A DNA stretch of 64,000 nt from contig NZ_CP035492.1 of the NCBI RefSeq assembly GCF_004135365.1, positions 186,001 through 250,000 of the forward strand. The letters run 5' to 3'. This document shows positions 57,610 to 64,000 of the stretch, piece by piece. This stretch comes from Paenibacillus protaetiae (GTDB taxonomy: Bacteria > Bacillota > Bacilli > Paenibacillales > Paenibacillaceae). Every line of letters begins with the position of its first letter. Positions within the stretch are counted from its first letter, which is position 1. The translations under genes were made by a program, and so were the position numbers. The notes below the pieces were generated by a model. That model was not told the DNA's origin. It made no database searches and worked only from the letters and a program-made list of their open reading frames with translations.

Positions 57610-58614
57610 GTGGAGGATCGTATTATTTCCGCCAATTTAATGATGGAAGACCATGTGGTCGAGCTTAGTTTACGCCCGCGGTACTTGTCGGAGTACATAG
57701 GCCAGACGCAAGCGAAGGAAAATTTGAAAATTTATATCGAAGCGGCCAAAATGCGCAAGGAAGCGCTGGATCATGTCCTGCTGTACGGCCCTCCCGGCCT
57801 TGGCAAAACGACGCTCTCGAACATTATCGCCAACGAACTGGGCGTTAATTTGCGTACGACTTCGGGGCCGGCTATTGAACGGCCGGGCGATTTGGCGGCG
57901 CTGCTGACGAATTTGCAGGAAGGCGACGTGCTGTTTATCGACGAGATTCACCGGCTTTCCCGTGCGGTCGAAGAAGTGCTGTACCCGGCGATGGAAGACT
58001 ATGCGCTTGATATTATGATCGGCAAAGGGCCTAGTGCGCGGTCGGTGCGGCTTGATTTGCCTCGTTTTACACTAATCGGGGCAACGACCCGAGCAGGACT
58101 GTTGTCTGCGCCTTTAAGAGACCGCTTCGGCGTGGTCAGCCGGCTCGAATACTATACAATTGAAGAGCTTTCGTTCATCGTTTCGCGTACGGCGGATTTG
58201 CTTGGCATGGCAATCGTCGGGGAAGCGGCCGAGGAGATTGCGATGCGATCGCGGGGAACGCCGCGTATCGCCAATCGCCTGCTGAAGCGGGTGCGCGACT
58301 TTGCGCAGGTGCGCGGGGACGGCGTCATTACGCATGAAATCGCCAACCAGGCGATGGAGCTGCTGCAGGTGGACCCGATGGGGCTGGACCATATCGACCA
58401 TAAAATGCTGCATGCGATGATGACTTCCTTTGCCGGGCGTCCCGTCGGGCTCGATACAATTGCAGCTACAGTGGGGGAAGAAAGCCAGACGATCGAGGAT
58501 GTCTATGAGCCGTATTTGCTGCAGATCGGCTTTTTGCAGCGTACGCCGCGGGGACGGGTATGCACGGAGCCGGCTTACCGGCACATGAAGCTGCCATACC
58601 CCGGCCAGGAATAA
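57610..58614 (+). CDS. ruvB: RuvB, Holliday junction branch migration helicase
   Basis: The 334-residue AAA+ motor has Walker [10 protein letters not shown], Walker [11 protein letters not shown], sensor sequences [18 protein letters not shown], and a C-terminal winged-helix domain. It drives branch migration on RuvA tetramers. GTG at 57610 follows AAAGGAG. It closes the ruvCAB unit. Confidence 0.97.
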   Translation: MEDRIISANLMMEDHVVELSLRPRYLSEYIGQTQAKENLKIYIEAAKMRKEALDHVLLYGPPGLGKTTLSNIIANELGVNLRTTSGPAIERPGDLAALLTNLQEGDVLFIDEIHRLSRAVEEVLYPAMEDYALDIMIGKGPSARSVRLDLPRFTLIGATTRAGLLSAPLRDRFGVVSRLEYYTIEELSFIVSRTADLLGMAIVGEAAEEIAMRSRGTPRIANRLLKRVRDFAQVRGDGVITHEIANQAMELLQVDPMGLDHIDHKMLHAMMTSFAGRPVGLDTIAATVGEESQTIEDVYEPYLLQIGFLQRTPRGRVCTEPAYRHMKLPYPGQE

Positions 58615-58643
58615 CCGAATAACGGAATGAGAGAGGGAACGAG

Positions 58644-60740
58644 ATGAACATAAACCGGAAAGTGCGCCGCATATCGCTGCTGACTACACTTGGCGTATTT
58701 CTGATGGCGATGTTTGCCGTTACGCCTTCGCAAGGGGCTGTGCCGCAGCTGGATACCATTCGAGTGGCACTATTTTTAAATTATCCGGGGAAATATACGG
58801 CGAATACGCCGGCCGCGACTTTTCAGTCGGCGGACAAGCTGAACATTGGCGTCCGGTTGCCTTCCGGCACGGATAATTGGTTTGCTGCGCAAGGCGGCAC
58901 GCCAGTCCGGTTCAGCAATGATGATTATAAAGTGAAAGTTGCCGAGACGACTGATTTTAACGTGGCGGTTGCTGCATTCAAACGGGTAAAAGCGGCGTCC
59001 GGCACCGGATTTATTTATTCAAGCTGGAAAAATAACGCGCCTGTGTATCAGGTGCTGGAAGGCGTATATACAACCGCAGAGGCGGGCACGACCGCCCTGG
59101 CCCGCTGGAGCGGGGATGCCGAGCTGCTGAAGCAAAATGGTGGCTTCAAGCCGGCGCTGCAAGGGCCGCTGCATTTCAAGAGCGGCAGTTATGCTTCGGA
59201 AGTCGCAGCGGAAACAGCGGCGAAGGCGTTTGGCAATGCCGGCGTCGACGCTTATGTAGCTGTGCAGAAGCCGGCCGGCGCGGTAAGCTACACGGTGCTT
59301 GTAGGCGCAGCCGCCGACCAGGCGGGGCTTGCTGCCGTACAGGCGCAAGCAGCGGCTGCAGGCAGCCTGCAGCCGGTAGCGGCCGGCGATTTTTATATGC
59401 TGAAGCGGGCTGACTATACATCGACCATTAACGCAAGCGAACCGGTGGATGCTTACATATTCCCTTCAAACGATATGAAGGTATGGGTCTCTCCGGCTGG
59501 CGGCGGCGCCACGCAGCTGGTGGAAAGATACAACCGCTCTTATCGCGGCGATTTTGAAATCAGCGTATTTAACGACCGGCTTGCTGTCGTGAACGAGCTG
59601 CCTTTCGAGCAATATTTGTATGCGGTAGTCGGGTCGGAAATGTACGCTTCCTGGCCGGCTGAAGCGCTGAAGGCGCAGGCTGTTGCCGCAAGGACGTACG
59701 CCCTGTATCAAGGATTTGGCTTCCAGATTGCCCATGTGGTCGACAGCGTGTTAAGCGAGGCTTATGGCGGCATCGGGGCAGAGACGAATTCGACAAGGGC
59801 TGCTGTGGATGCGACAGCCGGGGAAGTGCTGATGTATCAAGGGAAGCTGATAGAGGCGCTGTTCTCCTCCAACGGGGGCGGGCAAACTTCGGATGCGTCC
59901 GAAGTGTGGGGCAATGCGGTTCCTTATTTAAAAAGCGTGAACAGCCCTTGGGACAGCATTGCTGAACAGGGCCTAAAAAAATGGTACCGCGTAGCTTTGC
60001 CTAACGGCACATCGGGTTACGTTATCGAAGACCAGCTTGCCGATACCGGCGAGGTCAATCCGGTCGGCAAACCGATTATGGAGGTTACCTCTTCAGGCGC
60101 AACGGTGCGCAAGCTGCCGCTTCAGGACTCGACAGCTCCGGTTGCTTCCCTTACTGCGGGTTCAACGGTTGTAGCGGTTGACAAAACGGTTCAGTCCAAT
60201 ACGATGAATTGGGTAAGAGGGCCGTTTACGTCGTCGGAACTGCTCGGCACGATGAAAAATTACATAACCGGGCTGCCTTCTTCGATTACATCGCTGGAGG
60301 TAACTTCCAGAGGGGCATCCGGTCGTGTGCTTGCAATGCAGGCAAACGGCGCGCCGCTTACGATTAAATCCCCGGACAGCTTCCGTTCCGCCCTGGGTTC
60401 GCTGCCAAGCACGAAGTTTACGGTGGACGAAACAGCTAAAATGGCATTGCGGGGAGCCGGTTCCGTATCGGTAACTCGTACAGGCAACGCATCGCCGCTT
60501 TATATGATCGGCTCCGACGGCACGGCGAAACCTCTGGCTTCTGCTAACGTGTATGTGTTAAACGGCAGCGGGCAACTAAGAACCGCTACCAAAGACACCG
60601 CCTTCCGCTTTACCGGAACCGGCAACGGACACGGCATCGGTTTGTCCCAATACGGCGCCTACGGGCTTGCCGAGCAAGGGTATGACTATCAATACATTTT
60701 GCAATACTACTATACAGACGTAAATATCGTTAAGGAATGA
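58644..60740 (+). CDS. SpoIID/LytB-domain secreted protein
   Basis: The 698-residue protein has a signal peptide (cut near SQGA, about residue 31). Residues about 35-260 hold two regions that look SPOR-like or repeat-like. The SpoIID/LytB domain follows (about 290-450) with the catalytic Glu in VVGSEMYASWPAEALKAQAVAARTYAL and SNGGGQTSDASEVWG. Its last conserved piece, GHGIGLSQYGAYGLAEQG, is at about 660, so some 200 residues with an SH3-like stretch (VTSSGATVRKLPLQ) are inserted. SpoIID enzymes are lytic transglycosylases that digest denuded glycan during engulfment. Whether this one acts in sporulation or in vegetative wall turnover is unclear. It lies between ruvB and queA. Confidence 0.82.
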   Translation: MNINRKVRRISLLTTLGVFLMAMFAVTPSQGAVPQLDTIRVALFLNYPGKYTANTPAATFQSADKLNIGVRLPSGTDNWFAAQGGTPVRFSNDDYKVKVAETTDFNVAVAAFKRVKAASGTGFIYSSWKNNAPVYQVLEGVYTTAEAGTTALARWSGDAELLKQNGGFKPALQGPLHFKSGSYASEVAAETAAKAFGNAGVDAYVAVQKPAGAVSYTVLVGAAADQAGLAAVQAQAAAAGSLQPVAAGDFYMLKRADYTSTINASEPVDAYIFPSNDMKVWVSPAGGGATQLVERYNRSYRGDFEISVFNDRLAVVNELPFEQYLYAVVGSEMYASWPAEALKAQAVAARTYALYQGFGFQIAHVVDSVLSEAYGGIGAETNSTRAAVDATAGEVLMYQGKLIEALFSSNGGGQTSDASEVWGNAVPYLKSVNSPWDSIAEQGLKKWYRVALPNGTSGYVIEDQLADTGEVNPVGKPIMEVTSSGATVRKLPLQDSTAPVASLTAGSTVVAVDKTVQSNTMNWVRGPFTSSELLGTMKNYITGLPSSITSLEVTSRGASGRVLAMQANGAPLTIKSPDSFRSALGSLPSTKFTVDETAKMALRGAGSVSVTRTGNASPLYMIGSDGTAKPLASANVYVLNGSGQLRTATKDTAFRFTGTGNGHGIGLSQYGAYGLAEQGYDYQYILQYYYTDVNIVKE

Positions 60741-60748
60741 TATAAGCA

Positions 60749-61798
60749 ATGAATGTAGATTCATTTGATTTTGAGCTGCCGGAGCGGCTGATTGCCCAAA
60801 CTCCGCTGGCTGAACGCACTTCTTCCAGACTGCTTGCGTTAAACAAACGTACCGGAGAGATCCAACACCGCACATTTACGGACCTGGAGCAATATATAGC
60901 TCCGGGCGATGTGCTTGTACTGAATGATACAAGAGTAATACCGGCCAGATTGATCGGCGCCAAAACGGATACGGGAGCGAGAGCGGAGCTGCTGCTGCTG
61001 AAGCAGCTGGAAGGCGACCGCTGGGAAACGCTCGCCAAGCCGGCCAAGCGGCTGAAAGTCGGAGCCGAAATCGGCTTCGGCGATCGCGGCGACGGCACGC
61101 CGCTGCTGCGCGCGGTTGTAGAAGAGGAAGGCGAGATGGGCGGCCGGACCGTTAAGTTTATGTATGAAGGCATTTTTCCGGAGCTGTTGGACCGGCTTGG
61201 CGAAATGCCGCTTCCCCCTTATATTAAAGAAAGGCTGGAAGAGCGGGAGCGGTATCAAACCGTATACGCGCGCCATGAAGGATCGGCCGCTGCGCCTACC
61301 GCAGGGCTTCATTTTACGAAGGAATATTTGCAGCAACTGCAGGATAAAGGCGTCATTATTGCTTATATTACGCTTCATGTCGGGCTGGGGACGTTCCGTC
61401 CGATGTCTGCTGAAACGGTGGAAGAGCATGTTATGCACTCGGAGTATTATGAGCTGAACGAGCATAATGCCAGCTTGATCCGCGAAGCCAAAGCGCGCGG
61501 CTCCAAAGTAATAGCCGTCGGCACGACATCGTGCCGCACGCTGGAGACGGTCGCTTCGCAGTCAAAAGACGGGCAGGTACAAGCAGGAAGCGGCTGGACG
61601 GATATTTTTATTTACCCGGGATATACGTTTAAGCTTGTGGATTGCTTGCTGACGAACTTCCATTTGCCCAAATCGACATTAGTGATGCTGGTCAGCGCGC
61701 TTGCCGGCCGCGAACCGATTATGAAAGCTTATGCGGAAGCAGTCGAGCGCGAATACCGGTTTTTCAGCTTTGGCGATGCAATGTTTATTTATGAATAA
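60749..61798 (+). CDS. queA: QueA, S-adenosylmethionine:tRNA ribosyltransferase-isomerase
   Basis: The 349-residue enzyme transfers the ribosyl part of SAM to preQ1-tRNA, making epoxyqueuosine. It has [15 protein letters not shown] at the start, [37 protein letters not shown] and [10 protein letters not shown]. It is followed by tgt, the enzyme of the preceding step, as in B. subtilis. Confidence 0.97.
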   Translation: MNVDSFDFELPERLIAQTPLAERTSSRLLALNKRTGEIQHRTFTDLEQYIAPGDVLVLNDTRVIPARLIGAKTDTGARAELLLLKQLEGDRWETLAKPAKRLKVGAEIGFGDRGDGTPLLRAVVEEEGEMGGRTVKFMYEGIFPELLDRLGEMPLPPYIKERLEERERYQTVYARHEGSAAAPTAGLHFTKEYLQQLQDKGVIIAYITLHVGLGTFRPMSAETVEEHVMHSEYYELNEHNASLIREAKARGSKVIAVGTTSCRTLETVASQSKDGQVQAGSGWTDIFIYPGYTFKLVDCLLTNFHLPKSTLVMLVSALAGREPIMKAYAEAVEREYRFFSFGDAMFIYE

Positions 61799-61853
61799 CA
61801 AAAAATGAAACCGATGGTTTTGTTTTTCGTAACTATCCAAGAAGGATGCGTGA

Positions 61854-62992
<1,139 letters not shown>

Positions 62993-63006
62993 AAGGGGGG
63001 ATAACC

Positions 63007-63327
63007 ATGTTGTTTGCAGCAGATGCAGCAGGCGGTGGCGGCGGTAACTTTTTAAACCTCATCTGGCCGTTTATTTTAATGTTTGCGGTATTTTATTTTC
63101 TGCTTATTCGTCCGCAGCAAAAGAAACAAAAACAGCGCAACTCGCTGTTAAGCCAATTGAAAAAAGGCGATAAAATTACGACGATCGGCGGCCTGCACGG
63201 CACGATTGTAGAACTGACGGATGATACTGCAGTTGTTCGCGTAAACGATACAACGAAGCTTACGTTTGAACGCAGCGCGATCAGTACTGTCGTTAGCAGC
63301 GCTCCGGCGCCAACAGCTTCCGAATAA
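63007..63327 (+). CDS. yajC: YajC, Sec translocase accessory subunit
   Basis: The 106-residue protein has one membrane segment (about 17-37, FLNLIWPFILMFAVFYFLLIRP), a Gly-rich start and a small C-terminal cytoplasmic domain (LKKGDKITTIGGLHGTIVELTDDTAVVRVND). YajC associates with SecDF at the translocase. AAAGGGGGG precedes ATG at 63007. tgt-yajC order matches B. subtilis tgt-yrbF. Confidence 0.94.
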   Translation: MLFAADAAGGGGGNFLNLIWPFILMFAVFYFLLIRPQQKKQKQRNSLLSQLKKGDKITTIGGLHGTIVELTDDTAVVRVNDTTKLTFERSAISTVVSSAPAPTASE

Positions 63328-63330
63328 AGC

Positions 63331-63381
63331 AAAAAACCTGCCGCAAGAAGATGATCCATCTTCCAGCAAGCAGGTTTTTTT
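63331..63381 (+). terminator. Shared terminator between convergent yajC and yrzE
   Basis: AAAAAACCTGC with GCAGGTTTTTT, 11 bp, with pairing inside the loop. A-run and T-run on both sides suit termination from either direction. Confidence 0.85.
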
Positions 63382-63405
63382 GTTTCCATTTTAGGGCGGA
63401 GGCGC

Positions 63406-63795
63406 TTATCGGAGATTGACGCCAAGCATGCCGCCAAAGGCGCCGGCAGCAAAAGCTATGCCAAGGAGTGTTAAGCTTCTGGCGGACAGTTCCGCATCGG
63501 CGGCCAGAAAGCTGATGATCAGAATAATAATCGCATAAACGATGCCCAGCAGGCCTCCGTAATACCATCCTTTTCTACCGGAACGTTTCCCCGATACAAA
63601 ACCGCCGGCAAATGAGCAAAACCCGTGCACAATCATCGTATAAAGAGGCAGGCTGCTTTCTTTCATATTGCCGTAATGAAGAAATGACGAAAGCAAAAGT
63701 GCGCCGACGGCCAGCCAGATCGTCGCGTACAGCAATCCTTTTATGAAGGGCGAGCCCATTCGTGGAGCTTGTTCGTTATTAACCGAAGAACTCAT
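63406..63795 (-). CDS. TIGR04086 family (YrzE-like) membrane protein
   Basis: The 129-residue protein has four hydrophobic segments after a polar 17-residue start (LLYATIWLAVGALLLSSFL, MIVHGFCSFAGGFVSG, GGLLGIVYAIIILIISFLAA, LLGIAFAAGAFGGMLG). It matches small membrane proteins of the TIGR04086 group, encoded after yajC in B. subtilis (yrzE). Function is unknown. GGAGG precedes the ATG. Unlike the rest of the block it is on the minus strand, converging on yajC. Confidence 0.82.
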   Translation of the reverse strand: MSSSVNNEQAPRMGSPFIKGLLYATIWLAVGALLLSSFLHYGNMKESSLPLYTMIVHGFCSFAGGFVSGKRSGRKGWYYGGLLGIVYAIIILIISFLAADAELSARSLTLLGIAFAAGAFGGMLGVNLR

Positions 63796-63979
63796 CTTAT
63801 TCCTCCTTAAATAAATGTATTATTAATCCATATGGCAGGGCTCGGCCGAATAGTACAACCAATCCAGTGAAGTTATGCTGGCTTTGCCATATATTCGTGG
63901 AGCCGGTTTTGCATGGTGAAAGTATCGTCAGGTGAGAATAGCTGTTACTGAAACATAAGTGCCAGGGAGGCGTTAGCCG

Positions 63980-64000
63980 TTGGAACTGTGGAACCTGACT
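63980..64000 (+). CDS. Start of a probable DUF421 (YrbG/YetF-like) membrane protein gene, partial
   Basis: TTG at 63980 lies 9 bases after GGGAGG and begins MELWNLT before the window ends. B. subtilis yrbG (DUF421) follows yrzE at this place, and DUF421 proteins often start this way. Only seven codons are visible, so the call rests on position. Confidence 0.4.

Overview
The window reads as a contiguous chromosomal core segment of an endospore-forming Firmicute, most likely a Paenibacillus or close relative. The reasons are the roughly balanced base composition, the many sporulation genes (lonB, spoVID, spoIIB, spoIVFA/FB, spo0B, safA, bofC and a SpoIID-like gene), a gene order that follows the Bacillus subtilis tig-to-yrbF region, and features that differ from B. 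subtilis: clpP beside clpX, a cobA-hemD fusion, an rng gene and ruvC. There are no insertion sequences, prophage genes, CRISPR arrays or rRNA genes.

Layout. Positions 1-2941 lie on the minus strand: a secreted CE15-type esterase cut by the window edge, tRNA-Arg(UCU), a tiny YjfB-type motility gene under a flagellar sigma-D-like promoter, and tRNA-Gly(CCC). From about 3.05 kb to 63.3 kb every gene is on the plus strand. Proteostasis block (3-15.3 kb): a YsoA-like gene, tig, clpP, clpX, ispG, a GGDEF protein, lonB, lon, ysxC. Next come a conserved unknown, a lipoprotein and speD behind a structured leader. Tetrapyrrole operon (17.6-25.4 kb): hemA, hemX, siroheme dehydrogenase, hemC, cobA-hemD fusion, hemB, hemL; it provides heme and siroheme from glutamyl-tRNA. 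Then a pseudouridine synthase, spoVID, and a T-box-controlled valS followed by folC and murC. Shape and division block (34-42.6 kb): spoIIB-like, DUF4321, maf, radC, mreBCD, minCD, rodA. Sporulation and ribosome block (42.8-49.4 kb): spoIVFA, spoIVFB, rng, rplU, prp, rpmA, spo0B, obg. Amino-acid block: pheB, hom, thrB, pheA. Then safA, bofC, ruvCAB, a SpoIID-like protein, queA, tgt, yajC, the convergent yrzE, and the first codons of a likely DUF421 gene.

Five genes (ysoA-like, maf, rng, ruvA, tgt) are broken in the sequence as given. All seven breaks are the loss of one base from a run of G (or C), and adding one base back restores a full-length family member each time. That pattern points to homopolymer under-calling in the assembly rather than gene decay, so these loci are best read as intact genes with sequence errors.

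I found no clearly new multi-gene system. The best leads are regulatory or architectural: the structured speD leader, the sigma-D-type promoter on the small yjfB gene, a membrane-anchored form of Spo0B, the 60-bp tandem repeat in the SafA-like coat protein, and the composite SpoIID-like protein between ruvB and queA.
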